This document shows positions 1-11,164 of a stretch of 64,000 nt of DNA, in pieces (the stretch's first letter is position 1; each line of letters starts with the position of its first letter). The position numbers and the translations under genes are program-made. The notes under the pieces are model-generated. The model ran no database searches, was not told the DNA's origin, and saw only the letters and a list, made by a program, of their open reading frames with translations. This stretch comes from Cricetomys ansorgei (Eukaryota; Chordata; Mammalia; Rodentia; Nesomyidae): assembly GCA_026225945.1 (NCBI GenBank), contig JAMJFZ010002307.1, forward strand, positions 5,431,001 to 5,495,000. The letters are read 5' to 3'.

Positions 1-343
1 CTGTCTCTGCCCTCAGATTCCCGAGGAGGGCCCACATGGACGACCACTGCGCTCCCATGGTTTGGGCACATTTAGACTAGAGTGTTCTCGGCTACTCCAG
101 CAAAATTACATTTATATGTTTTAAATCTTTTTTTAAAAAAATAATTATAAACCATGGAAATTAATATGCAGCCATCACAGAAGTAATTAGAATCACCACA
201 TAAGCCAGTGGCAATAACCCCACATCACCTTGTCACCAGGAGAGCCCAAACGCTCCCCTACGACTACAAAGCCGGCAGATGGTTCCGGGAGTGCTGCGGA
301 TTTAGATCACTTCTAGCCTGATACATTTCCCCCCCATTTCCAG
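1..343 (+). other. Last intron (3' part) of the sulfotransferase gene
   Basis: Non-coding sequence that ends in a C/T-rich tract (about 327-340) and an AG acceptor at 342-343, directly before the terminal sulfotransferase exon. Nothing else was recognised in it. Confidence 0.75.
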
Positions 344-462
344 GAGTGGTGGGTGATTGGATAAACTACTTCACTCCGAAGCAGAAGACAGTGTTTGATG
401 AACTATTCACGGAGAAGATGGAACACAGCGAAGTGGGAAGACGCTTGAAGGAGTACGCCTAG
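344..462 (+). CDS. Sult6b2: Terminal coding exon of a cytosolic sulfotransferase (SULT6B-like)
   Basis: Cytosolic sulfotransferases move sulfate from PAPS to hydroxyl or amino groups of small molecules. The exon starts after a CAG acceptor. Its first two bases (GA) complete a split Gly codon, and 38 codons follow to a TAG at 460-462. The peptide begins (G)VVGDWINYFT, which is the C-terminal SULT signature RKGxxGDWKNxFT that contacts the 3'-phosphate of PAPS. It ends in a helix with the sequence RRLKEYA. The Lys usual after GDW is Ile here. The earlier exons lie outside the window. SULT membership is clear from the motif. The choice of Sult6b2 rests on my knowledge that it neighbours Cmas on mouse chromosome 6, so it is an inference. 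No frameshift or early stop is seen. Confidence 0.8.
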
Positions 463-675
463 CGCAGATGGGAAATGGAGCCGATTTCCATTCTCCGCAG
501 TGCAGAGCCTGGAAAACATGTAAATATTCCTTACTGATGTGGAGAGCTGATTATTTCTTTCCACGAGAAACGCATACTTCAAGAACGTGTCAAAAGTGGA
601 ATGCCCGAGAGACTATTATCATGGTAGTTGGTGACAGCAGAGGATTGTTAATAAAAGGAGGCATAAAATTCTCCA
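463..675 (+). other. 3' UTR of the sulfotransferase with polyA signal
   Basis: Non-coding sequence after the TAG stop. A canonical AATAAA lies at 650-655, so cleavage would be expected near 665-680. The end of this UTR touches a dispersed repeat that begins about 670. Confidence 0.6.
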
Positions 676-750
676 AGAGCTGAACCCTGTATCCATTTCC
701 AGCGTATTCAGTAAGGCTAGGGGAAGTTCCTATTCAGAAAGAGCGTGCTA
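670..750 (+). repeat. Fragment of unnamed dispersed repeat X
   Basis: It matches the start of a longer copy at 8348. Shared words are ctccaa.agctgaa, ctgtatccat, ccagcg.attcagtaaggc and attcagaaagag. The similarity stops near 750. Confidence 0.6.
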
Positions 751-2270
751 CTCTTAAGTCCTTCACGAGCTGCAGGGCCTGGGAAAGGGGTGAGGGATTT
801 AGTCACCCGAGAAAATTTTACTTTCTACCTATTTAGACAATCATGACCTCTATCCCAACTTTTTTGTTGCAACATTTCCAAGTGTCTGTAAGGAATACTT
901 TCTAAAATCACACTAAGAGACACCATCCTATCAATCGTATCAAGCTTGAGACATCTAAGAGCTGGACCCTGTCGTTCTGTGGCTAACTCGAAGAGTGGAT
1001 AGTCCTTCAGACGAGCATGGGGGGCATGCCTGAATTTCCTTAAGATTATCGCAGTTAAATTATAAATTTCCTCATTTTCTGATTTTGAAAACAAGCTTCC
1101 TTTTAGAGTTCTCCATGCTTTTGATTCCTTACAGTATTTTAGGATACATGCTCTCTTCCGGACTCATTCTCTAACCCGGTCTCTTCTGCTCTCTGTAAAT
1201 TATATTGCCCCGTGGGTTTCCATAGAGGGCACTGTAAGGAAACCTCAGGGAACTTCCCTTCAAAGTTGTTGACCCACAGGTCTAGGTACCATGTACTTCT
1301 GGTGTAGAGTCTTACCTAAGGCTTGCTGTGAATCATACTGAAATCATACTGAATTCAGCTCTTAACGCTGAATGCAAAGCAGGAGGTTGATTTGCTGAAT
1401 TCAACTGAACTCTGATTTCTTTTTTATACCCTAGTGTATTATGAACCTATGTAAATGTCTAGTGACAAGTCTGTTGGGGTCTTTTGTGTGGAGTTTATGA
1501 TTCAGCAAGAAGTTCAATTTGCATAAATCTTCTGTACACATGCATTTGTTACAAATAAAAAGCATTCCTTTTGACTTCGTGCAACTGTTTCCCTCAGAAT
1601 AACGTTTACAAAGGATGACTTTATCCACTTATTTCCCTTCTTCAAGTAAGTGAAGTTGCTGAAGAACAAAGCAGGGTGATCCTGTGCAGCCTTCCTTCTG
1701 GATCTGAGAGGACACCAGACTGAGCTGATGTCATACCTGCTTTTGATGACCAGGGAGGGGCAAGGCCATCAGAGTCAGGCTAGGGAGATGATGAGGCTGA
1801 AGTGAGGAAAATGTTGGAAGTACCAAGTCCTGTAAGGCTGCACCATCTCCTCATAGCACGAAAATCACCACGGAGATTAAGATAACTAAGGCAGGTCCCT
1901 CAAGGCATCACACTCTTCTAGATCAGTAAAGTAACTTTGGTGAGCTATAACTCAATTTTTGATAAGAATTTGCTGACAGTCAGTAACCTAAGGTGAAACC
2001 AAGGATCTGAACCATGGTCAGTCGGCTCGTGGGTGCCATGGATGCAGGACGAGGTTGAAGGAATCTCTGCTCTCAAAGTGCAGGTTTCCACAGAGGATCT
2101 TCTAGAAGTGGGCAGATGAGACGCCTCAGGCACCAACCTGCCACACAGAAAGAGGAGAGAAGAAGGGATAGAGAAGCAGGACCCTGGCAGAGGCTGAGGG
2201 GGTCACAGGGGGGCTCTAATGCAAATGGGAGTGAGGTGACCTTTGTGTGCAAGCACCCATAATGTGTAGT
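751..2270. other. Intergenic, no gene recognised
   Basis: The open frames here are short and have no recognisable protein motif or splice context. AATAAA at 1554 has no gene attached to it that I can see. No SINE or LTR was identified with confidence. Confidence 0.5.
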
Positions 2271-2274
2271 GTCC

Positions 2275-2598
2275 TACTTAGTTTTCTGTTGACTTGACAC
2301 AAGCTATCCCGGAAGAGGAAATCTCACTGAGGAAATGACTCCATCAGATCCGCCTGAGGCAAGCCTGTGGGGCATTTTCTTGATTGCTGATTGAGTAGGA
2401 GAGCCCAGCCCACTGTGGGAGGGGCCACCCCTGGGGAGGCGGTCCTGGAGTGTATATGGCTAAGCAAATCAAAGGAGCAATCCAGTAAGCAGCATTCTTC
2501 CATGGTCCCTGCCTCAGTTCTTGCCTTAAAATTCAGACATGAGTTCCTCCTTGACTTCCCCTTGATGATGCTATCTAATCTGTAAGCTGAAATAAACC
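2275..2598 (+). repeat. Rodent dispersed repeat Y, left part (split by an ERV)
   Basis: It begins with a ttgacttgacacaagct block and continues with agcccagcccactgtgggaggggccaccc and a segment ending in gtaagctgaaataaacc. The same order of blocks occurs at 10198-10612 and 40872-41260. The right-hand remainder is at 3031-3110. I recognise it as a common rodent repeat but am not sure of its family name. Confidence 0.7.
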
Positions 2599-3030
2599 TG
2601 TAATATTATGCTGCTGTGGAGTTTCCTTCTCATTCTACCTTGTCTCCATGTTGGATGTGGCTGGGGTGATGTCAGTGCCCCATGTTGGTACGCCATTTGT
2701 TGTAGAACGTCTACAGGGGTAACTCATCAAAGAAGAGATGGAGGCTTATTCATAGGTGCAAACTCTGCCAGACCTCAGCAGAGGGAACCACTATCGTGGC
2801 AAGCGCCATCCTAGACAGTGGAACCCCAAGCATCTGAGCTCAGGTGTTTTTATTGATCCAGAACGCCTCAGGTTTTCTATTGGTAGCACGTGCAGATCAT
2901 TAGCAATCAAACATCCCCTGCAGAAATCCAACACCTGAAGACAATACAAAACATCAAGACCTAGCAGACCCTCACCCAATAGTTCGCAAAACAATATGTT
3001 AAACATAATTAAAAATAAACTCCTACAACA
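2599..3030 (-). mobile_element. ERVK-like LTR with primer-binding site and leader, truncated
   Basis: Read on the minus strand, a 333-bp LTR runs from 3030 to 2698. It starts TGTTGTAGGAG, contains an AATAAA-type signal near 2850, and ends in CTACAACA. It is followed by TGGCGTACCAACATGGGGC (2695-2677), which is close to the Lys-tRNA primer-binding site TGGCGCCCAACGTGGGGC, and then by about 80 bp of leader shared with the provirus at 26602-29021. The flanks are TAAACC (2593-2598) and TAAACA (3031-3036), a likely 6-bp target duplication with one change. The flanking sequence is repeat Y on both sides. The internal region and the other LTR are missing. Confidence 0.75.
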
Positions 3031-3110
3031 TAAACATTTTATTTTTTCTCAAGTTGTTTTTGGTTAATGTTTTATCACAGCAACAGAAAAGGTAACTAGG
3101 ACTGCTATAC
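3031..3110 (+). repeat. Rodent dispersed repeat Y, right part
   Basis: The sequence caagttgtttttggttaatg...tttatcacagcaacagaaaaggtaactagg continues the repeat interrupted at 2598. Compare 10555-10610, where the two halves are contiguous. Confidence 0.7.
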
Positions 3111-3144
3111 ACATAATGCTGTTGTTTATTAATGAATTCAACTG

Positions 3145-3145
<1 letters not shown>

Positions 3146-3182
<37 letters not shown>
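3146..3182 (+). repeat. (GT)n microsatellite
   Basis: About 18 uninterrupted GT units. Confidence 0.95.
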
Positions 3183-3184
<2 letters not shown>

Positions 3185-3354
3185 ATGACACATTTTCTTC
3201 ATCCATTCACTTCTTAGCTGACATGGAGGCTGACCATCACCTGTGACTAGTATGGCAATAAGGATGGACAGGAGCCTCTGTGGCATTTTGCCTCAGGGTC
3301 CTTCAGCTATATACACCCAGTAGTGATATAGATTAGGTTGTTTTTTTTTAAATT

Positions 3355-3475
3355 ATTTTTTTAGTGGCTGGGCTCATGTACAATCAGGGTCTTACTGTAT
3401 AACTCAGGCTGGTCTTGGATTCACAGCTTTTGTCTTGCTTCCTTCTCCTAAGTGATTGACTGGCCCAGGCCACAC
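3355..3475 (-). repeat. B1-like SINE, antisense
   Basis: The text cagggtcttactgtataactcaggctggtcttgg is the reverse complement of the B1/7SL body (ccagcctggnctacaga...agaccctg). It is diverged. Confidence 0.6.
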
Positions 3476-3479
3476 TGGC

Positions 3480-5035
3480 TGTGTGAGAAAATTTTATCAA
3501 AGCATTCTATACTGATGAGGTAGGTGCCACCAATAAGCAGCACTCAGGATTGCCTCTCGGTGATGAAAAATGTGGCAGCATAAATTGTCAATGGCTTTTG
3601 CATCATAGAAGACAAACACAGCTGAGATTATCATTGGAGCTGCTGTAATTTCAGATACCACCAGGTTCCTCCTTGATGAGATTCTAGAAGTTCTGGGAGT
3701 GCTATTCTCCCTAGCTATAACCACATACACTGTGTGTCCTGCTTCTGGAGGACAGAGTGAGCTGATTACAGAAGCCGTTAGACCTGCAGTCAATCAGATG
3801 GGTTATAAGTCAGTTCCCATTGTCCAGGGAGACTGCGTCCTGAGGGTCAGGCTGTTCCCTGGTCAGACATCCTGGACCCATTCTCCTGCCTCCTTGCAGA
3901 ACAACTTAGTGGATATCCCATCACTCAGACTGCCTCCTGTCTTCCCAAAGTGACTCCTTTTCTTTTCTTGGCCTGCCCTACTGTGTGCCCTCTTTGTAGT
4001 TAAGGAGGAATTCCTGTATCTCAAAGATACTGGCCCTCAGGTGTCCTCGGGTAGCACTTCCTAGAGTCGCAGCATCTCTTGGCACCTTGGCTGTCTTCAC
4101 AGAGGGATCTGTTTAACATCCACTCTGAAAGCTTTCTCTCCACTTCCTGTCCTCCGTTTTCATTTCTCCTGCTGACTCTTCAGTGTCGCTTCGCTTTCAT
4201 TCTCTGCCCCACGTCTTAGCCATTCTGGCTTTGTGTTATACAGCTACACATTCATCTCTCGCCCTTGCTAGTTAAGAATCACTATCCTTCCATGTTGTCT
4301 GTTCACCAGACCCGGCCCGGATGAGCTCCATTTCTTTATCTTCTAGAAAGCTCTGCTATCACAACCCACACTGATCCTGTTTTTGTATTTGCCGAATACA
4401 TCATGTCTGCGTTTAAACCTCACGGTCTTTTCCCTCCATTGCTGTTTGAGCTCCATCACAGTGGACTGGCCGCTTCTTCCCAATTTGACTGTGAGTGCGC
4501 AGATAGCTGGTGGGAATGCTTGATGGAGGCTTTCAACAATGAACGAGCGCATGCATCCCTGTCTGCTTGCTGTTTCAGCTTGCTGGGCCTGTAGACGGGA
4601 ATGTGTAAGCTGATTGAGAGGAGAATTACACATGTAATTCTTTACTTTTCTTCTACTTTCCAAGCCACACTCACTACAGTACACCACACATGCTTGCTTT
4701 TACTGTTTATTAGTATATTAGTATATATATGTGTATATATATATATATATATTAGTATATTCTTTAAAAATAAGTCAATTTCTAACTGGTATATAATCTT
4801 AACAGTGTATGTATTAAAGGGGAACCACACAATGTTTCAATACTTGCTGATATTGAGTAATCAGGTATATAATGTATGGTTTCTCACTTCTTAGTGGCAA
4901 AAAACATTCAAAATCCTTTCTTCTAGCTTTTTGAGGTGTTCAACACACAACTACTATCTACAGTATCTGAGTTAATCTGAGTGGAGTAAAATCATTCTCC
5001 TTCAAATAGGCAAGAAGGATCAATTATGTCTTAAG
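3480..5035. other. Intergenic, no gene recognised
   Basis: Contains a short TA/TATG tract (about 4720-4756). The small open frames show no known motif. Nothing else is supported. Confidence 0.5.
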
Positions 5036-5039
5036 ACTA

Positions 5040-5205
5040 TGAGCTGGGCATAGTGTTCCATGCCTGCAATTCCAGCTGCAGCAGGATTGCCAAGTTTGAG
5101 ACAAGGCTAGATTTTGTATTGAGTTCAAGACCAACTTTACCTACAGAGTGAATTCAAGGACAGCCTGGGTTAGAGTGTGATCCTGCATCAAAAAAACTGT
5201 TGAAA
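5040..5205 (+). repeat. B1-like SINE, sense, old
   Basis: gagctgggcatagtgttccatgcctgcaattccagc, then gttcaagaccaacttt and acagcctgggttagagtg, then an A-rich end. This is the B1 order with many substitutions. Confidence 0.6.
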
Positions 5206-5259
5206 AGTCCCATAGCATTCATATAATATACATTTTCAAGTTCTTTTGTGTGTACATAT

Positions 5260-5273
5260 TCATGTGTCTATGT

Positions 5274-5324
<51 letters not shown>

Positions 5325-5645
5325 GGTGTGTATGTAGGCCAGAGGTCAATGTTGCTTGTCTTCCTTAATCACTCCCCACCTTGTTTTTGAGGTAAGATTC
5401 TCTAACTGAACTTGTGGCTTAGCAATTATGCTAGACTATCTGGCCAGTGAGTCCCAGGAACCAGGGATCCTCCTATCCGACCAGTGAGCCCTAGGATCCA
5501 GGGGCCCTCCTATTTTAGTCTCTCAGTGGGGATTTATAAACACACACAGCTGTACCTGGATTTTTATGGGTGTTGAGTGTCAGAATTCAGGCTGTCATGT
5601 CTGTGTGGCAAATACTTTCCTGACTGAAGCGTTTCTCCAGCCTCT
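5260..5645 (-). repeat. (GT)n tract and diverged B2/B3-like SINE, antisense
   Basis: A GT run of about 45 bp (5276-5322) is followed by gtatgtaggccagaggtcaatgttg. The stretch ends with actgaagcgtttctccagcc, the antisense B2/B3 head. The middle is strongly diverged. Confidence 0.5.
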
Positions 5646-5649
5646 TTAA

Positions 5650-8100
5650 CCTTGTCTTTTCCTGGCAATTTCCCTTTGTACTATGTAAGACTATCAGAAA
5701 TATTTTTCACACATTTATGAAATACCAATAAAAACCAACTAACTGGAAATCAGCATCAAAGGGGAATAATACTGCATTTAGATAATTCTCACACCATTGA
5801 CTTTTACTTGAGTCTCGTAAAAGAATTAATGCATCCAGCTCTCTACGTGCAGGTTCAGACCTAGGAGGAATTTCCTCAGCCAGCAGGGCAAGCGGTAGAA
5901 GTGGCTCCCACGGCTTCTCTGGATGAAAAGCTACAGGACACAGGAGCCAATGAGCCATCCAGCCAGCCAGCCCCACAAGCAGCCAATTAGGAAACTAATT
6001 AGAGGCAACGGGAGTCTGTGCTCCATTTAGATAAAGGCAATCTCAATTGTTCCTTTTCCAAAGTATAAGGGATGTCATCTCAAAACTACAGCAAAACAGA
6101 TTTGGGCAAATAGATACCAGCAGGTTTTTGTTTTTGTTTTTTCCCTCCGTTTCTCAGAAACATACAGTAGTTTCACCAGGAGGGCTTACTCGTCTTTAGT
6201 GATTATCTCATTGTTATCAGCATTATCTCTGGGGTAAAGAGATTCTCAGGCTGCAAATAGGAAGAGGATCAAATCCTGCGTCAATCTCTGCACGTGATAA
6301 ATATGTGTGTATGCATTTATTCATTTATAAAACCATGGTTTTGTCCCATTTTGAATTTGCTGTTCATTTCAGTGGTTTATATTAATTCACATAAAATTTG
6401 CTCCCGTAGAGAAAAGCAAAGAGCGTTCTTTAGACATGCTCCGCTATTTAGATTGCTGTCACTAGCCTGTCTGTGTCACTGACAGCTGAGGGGACATTCA
6501 GCCAGGCTGCGGGACAATACCCTCTGATGACTAGACAGGCTTCAGGGAGAGAGGGTATGTTTCTGAGTAATTGGCCCAAGTGGGATTTTAATTAAAATAA
6601 ATGAGTGTGGCCAGCTAAATCTTGCTAGGTAGTATAGGCTGAACTGAAAAGTGATACAGTTTATTCATCCCAGACAGAAATGTTTCAATCATTAGGCAAT
6701 TATGCAAATAGATACTATTAATATTAATATTACTTGTTTCTTTCTTCCTTTGGTCCTAATGAAGGTCAACTGTATCCTGTTTGGCATGTTCAGCTCCTTA
6801 GCGGTGAGCCATCATTAGCCAGTGAGCTAAAGTGATATTTCCCTTGAGACTCCTAAGACCTGTGGGAACCCCCCGGTTGCCTTTCACAGAATGCAAGTAA
6901 AACTGAGGCCACAGGGTGATGAGGCCCAGGTGACAAGGCTTGTCACAGTGCTCCTTCCAAGGTGCCAATCAAGCAGAGGGCCAATTACTGTGGGAAGGCA
7001 GCTGGAAGTGGCTGCCTGGGCCTCCCCTGAAGTCCTTTATGGACAGACAGGACTCTGGGCTCAAGTAAGCCTCCAGTCTCTAGCCTGTTTTCACTGTACA
7101 ATGCTTTGTCTGAACACGGTTTCTGCTATTAAAAATGCAAGATGCATGATTCAAAGAAAGGGAACTTGAGTGTTTATTTCTATAGGGTGAGCGACTGGGA
7201 TTTGGGAAAAACCACCCCCTTGAGTTGCCTTCCTGGGGGACAGACCCCTGATGGACAGGATGGGAGGCACGGTATGTAGTGGTGTGGTATGATCTTCTCA
7301 GCCACATCCTGTCCTGACTTTCACGTCTCGCTCTCTCCCTGTCAGCACGATTTCTGCTAAGCAGGCACGAAAGGTCCACGCATGAGAACGATCTCGTGAC
7401 TTTCCTGCTAAGCAGATAAGAAAAATGCACGGATGAGAATGAGCTCCTGACTTGTTTTGGGCACAGGGTGTCAGGAAGCCCAGGCCAGTCCCACATTCTC
7501 TAGCCGAGGGTGAACAGGAACTCCACCCTTCCACCTCTGACTCTCAGATGCTGGGATTACAGGTGTGTACCACATGCTACACACCCCTTTGTTTTGTAGG
7601 TAAGAGAAAGATTATGGAGTCCTTTAGAATGGACACCAGGGATCATACGTCTTAGAAATACTAATGTGGGCAGTCGGCACTGGGAACCTCCAAGTTTGTG
7701 AGCCCCTCACACCCAATCAGGGCTGAGTCGGAGGAGGGTGGGTAGGAAGAGGTGTCTGAGGCTGACTGGGAACTAGAAAGAAGATTGTCATGGAAGAGTA
7801 TCTATTGAAGCGAGCACAGGAAGGCCTCTGGGTCCGGGTCCTTCCCTGTTGTGCTTTCAGGCCCCAGCTTCTCAAACTAAAGGGTTCTTGTAATTCAGTG
7901 TGCATAGATCCCCTAGTAGGCTTTTCCTAATGTGCAGACCCCTAGATCTAACTCCCAGTTCTACAGCTGTCCCTCCAGGATTGGGCTGGCACATGCATTT
8001 GCACAGTTACTAGTCACAATGAAGATTGTTTAAGAGCTTTGGGGTCACCTCCGAGGAAGACTGACTGGTCCCACATCTGCTGCCTTTGAACGTTCTAGAG
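5650..8100. other. Intergenic, largely single-copy-looking; possible regulatory sequence
   Basis: No coding exon recognised. Positions 5980-7140 are notably free of SINEs and microsatellites. They contain several homeodomain-type TAAT cores (for example near 5990 and 6590) and an octamer ATGCAAAT at about 6702-6709. A diverged antisense B1 lies at about 7545-7600 (atgctgggattacaggtgtgtaccac). Confidence 0.4.
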
Positions 8101-8118
8101 CTGCCACCTAGTGTCCGG
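8101..8118 (-). promoter_or_regulatory. Candidate CTCF-type motif
   Basis: The reverse complement reads CCGGACACTAGGTGGCAG. It matches the CTCF core CCACTAGGTGGCA except at its first C. Motif match only. Confidence 0.35.
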
Positions 8119-8139
8119 TCTTTGGCTTTTATTGCTGTC

Positions 8140-8235
8140 TATTGTTCAATTTCCCCATCTTTAAAACAGAGGAAGAAAAGCACTTCCTTTATAGAACTGT
8201 GTGGATTAGAAGAAGTGAAGCTATATAGAGGTCAT
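8140..8235 (+). repeat. MIR-like fragment
   Basis: ttcaatttccccatctttaaaacagagg...gtgtggattagaagaagtgaagc resembles the 3' half of MIR. It is diverged. Confidence 0.45.
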
Positions 8236-8347
8236 TTTTGTGGTTTTTAGTAATCAGGCAACAGTGCTAGGTAGCCATATAGCCGCTGAACCTGTATGAC
8301 CTCTAGAAAGCCAGTCACCCTGGGTGAACAGAGTCACAAGAGGCTTG

Positions 8348-8660
8348 TCTCCAATAGCTGAACTCTGTATCCATCTCCAGCGTGTTCAGTAAGGCCAAGG
8401 GTAGATCCCATTCAGAAAGAGTGTGGGGGAGGCCTTCACCCTTTGGCTCAGGAGAACTTATACTGAACAGCAAAGAAAGCATCAAGGAAGCAGACTGGGA
8501 CTCCACAGGGGACAGAACCAGGCCTTGGGAAGAAGAACCAGTGCTCAGTGAGTGGTCATTTCAGAATTCCCCAGCTTCCACTCTTACACCTCATACAGTC
8601 ACCAAGTCTCCAGTAAAGTAAGTAAGTGGATTGACACACACACACACACACACACACACA
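8348..8660 (+). repeat. Dispersed repeat X, copy A, with (CA)n tail
   Basis: A block of about 285 bp ends in gtggattgacacac and runs into a (CA)n tract (8633-8660). The minus strand of 10826-11070 carries the same block (ggctcaggagaa, actgaac, gcatcaaggaa, cagactgggactccacaggg, ccaagtctcc, gtggattgacac). Confidence 0.75.
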
Positions 8661-9000
8661 CCCCTCCTGCGCCCCTTGTAAGACCAAGGCTTTCTCTTGG
8701 AAGAAATATATGGAAATTCCCAGGCCATGGGACTTTCTCTCCGGATCTTTGTCATTTAAATATACAAATGCCGCTAAATACTAAGCAAACAGCTGTGAAG
8801 AAAGAGAGGGCTTTAAGGCAGGCTGCTGTCACCTCTGAGGCTGGTGCTCAGCTCTCTGCAGGTTCTGTCATCAGTGAGGAGGGGGGAAGGGTGAAGAGAG
8901 AGCTGGCAGCTAGAAAGGGCTCCGGAGTCAACAACACGGGAGGCGAGGTGGACCCACCAAGGGCTCTTCTTCGGGTGTAGCCTTTGTATTTATTTATTTT
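8661..9000. other. Intergenic, nothing recognised
   Basis: No gene, repeat or RNA recognised. The open frame that crosses this stretch begins in repeat X and runs through the (CA)n tract, so it is not credible. Confidence 0.5.
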
Positions 9001-9004
9001 TATA

Positions 9005-9182
9005 TTTTAAAATCGCATGTGCGTCTCTATGAGTGTACGTGTGCGTGCGCATGTGTGTAGGTGCCTGGCAGGGGTCAGGAGAGGGTGTTAGATGCCCTGG
9101 GCTGGACTTAGAGGCTCCTGGCTGGAAATGCACTGGGATCTGCTGAAGAGCAGAAAGTGCTCTTACCTTTCCAGCCTTGAGA
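9005..9182 (-). repeat. B3/B2-type SINE, antisense
   Basis: gtgtaggtgcctggcaggggtcagga, tgccctgggctggacttagaggct, aagtgctcttacctttccagcc. This is the standard antisense B3 layout. Confidence 0.7.
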
Positions 9183-9189
9183 CACATGC

Positions 9190-10197
9190 ATTTTTAAAGC
9201 AAGTGTTTTGTCAGTGGTTGTCCCAAGGTTTAACATGTACATTTTACAAATAATCTAAATACGCACTTACATAACGCACGACTCCTTTTAATAGGACCGT
9301 GTGCCCACTCCACCCTTTCCAACCCGTGTCGATCGCTTCACTACCCATATGCTGTGACCGTCCTACACATCACGCAATTGTTACTTTAGCGCCATCATTT
9401 TAAGGATAAATAAATAATTCCACCTTCGTTTATTTTTCTATTGTTCTTGTCTTGCATAAATCTGGGTTTCTACTTCTTTCATTTGCTTCTCTCTAAAGTT
9501 TTTGGTCTCCTCCTCTTCCTCCTCCTCCTTCTGGGCAATGGAGTCCCTTTTTGAATGAACACATTTTACCGTTTTTACTCTTGAAGGAGCATTCCACTGG
9601 ATGCAGAAACTGAGGTTCTCCATCATTTTCTTTTGGCATTTCAGATATTACACACCACCGTTCTTGCTTCCATAAAGCAAACCTGCAATAACGTGTCTTC
9701 ATTCTTCCGCATTGTTCTCCCCTGCTGTGTGTGGATTCCTTCAAGATTTTCTACCAATCTGAGGAGGCTCTCGGCCATGGTTGCATCACACATTTCTCCT
9801 GTCCCTTTCTCTTAGAGTCCTATCTATGTTATACTATATGTATTCCTGTCTATGTTATACTTTTTTAATTTGGTCTCATAGACGTTTTGTCATCATGTCT
9901 TTGAATTCTAGCATTTCCTTGTAGTTCATTTTTGGGTGGTGCAGAGAAGTTGAAGCAGAGTCCCACTAATGCAGCCCAGGCTAGCCTGAGTGCGGATTAC
10001 AGGCATTGGCCACCATGGTCAGTCTGATCCATCCTTATGGGTTTCCTCTCCCCACTGACATCTCTTATGTCTTGCTCATTGTGTAACTTTCCCATCATCT
10101 GTTTACAGCAAGTCACAGCTGTTCTGAATCACCTGTCTGTAATATAAACATCTGTGTCACACCTGACTGTTTTCTTTAGATTTAGCCATTTCTTGCC
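9190..10197. other. Intergenic, no gene recognised
   Basis: Contains a short TCC/TCT-rich run (9507-9532) and a diverged antisense B1 at about 9950-10020 (gcccaggctagcctgag...ggattacaggcattggccaccatggt). Confidence 0.5.
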
Positions 10198-10612
10198 TGT
10201 GCTGGCTAGTCTTAGGTTAACTTGACACACAAACTATAGTCATCTGGAAAGAGGGAAACTTAATTGAGAAAATGTCTCCATAAGATACAGCTGAAAGGCA
10301 TTTTCTTAATTAGTGATTGATGGGGGAGGGTCCAGCCCATTGTGGGTGATTCCATCCCTGGGCTGGTAGTCCTGGGTTCTATAAGAAAGCAGGCTGAGCC
10401 AGCCGTGTAAAGCAAGCAGGTAAGCAGCACCTCCCTGTGGCCTGTGCATCGGTTCCTGCCTCCAGGCGCTTGCCCTGTATGAGGTTCTGTCCTGACTTCC
10501 TGTGATGATGAACAGCAATGTGGAATTGTAAGCTGAATAAACCCTTTCCTCCCCAACTTGCTTTTTGCTCATGGTGTTTGTTGCAGCAGTAGAAACCCTA
10601 AGACATTGCCTT
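10198..10612 (+). repeat. Rodent dispersed repeat Y, uninterrupted copy
   Basis: tgtgctggctagtctta, ttaacttgacacacaaact, gtccagcccattgtgggtg, gggttctataagaaagcaggctgag, gaataaaccctttcctcccc, gcagcagtagaaaccctaagac. It serves as the empty-site reference for the copy split at 2598/3031. Confidence 0.75.
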
Positions 10613-10825
10613 TTGCTAAGGCTTGTTATTTTCTTGTGGAAAACTGGGTTTTAGGGACTGAGACCAATCTGTTTTTAGTAGAAAGTTTTGTCTCAATCTT
10701 GCTGGGAGGTGAGTTATCTTTACTAAAGCTGTAAAAACCAGGGAAATCAAATTCTTCCAGAGTCCTTGCCTGTGGCCTGGGGATTTCCTTTTGTTTCTAG
10801 TCTTTCCAGGTTATTTATTTGGGGT

Positions 10826-11070
10826 GGGGGGTGTCAATCCACTTATTTTCCTGGAGACTTGGTGACCGTATGAGGTGTAAGATGGAAGCTGGGGGATTCT
10901 GAAATGGCCACTCTCTGAGCCCTGGTCCTGTTCCCGGGCTTCTTCCCAAGGGCCTGGTTCTGTCCCCTGTGGAGTCCCAGTCTGTTTCCTTGATGCCTTC
11001 TTTACCGTTCAGTATGGATTCTCCTGAGCCGGGGGTTGAGGGCCTTTCCACTGGAGTGCAGTCTTATTTA
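10826..11070 (-). repeat. Dispersed repeat X, copy B (inverted relative to copy A)
   Basis: Reverse-complement match to 8390-8640, including the gtggattgacacccc end at about 10828-10842. Here the CA tract is replaced by a G-rich stretch on the plus strand. Confidence 0.75.
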
Positions 11071-11164
11071 GGGAGGAGAAAGCAAGAGGTTCCCAGCAGC
11101 TATCTCCCCCCTTCTCCTGTGGCCATGGAAATTCTCTTGCTTAGATCACCAGATCCTCTTAGAG

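Noticed and set aside
7080..7496. 138-codon minus-strand open frame with internal CLAxxSR-like repeats
   Set aside because: The repeats come from a short duplicated DNA stretch (gctaagcagg/gctaagcaga). No homology is recognised.
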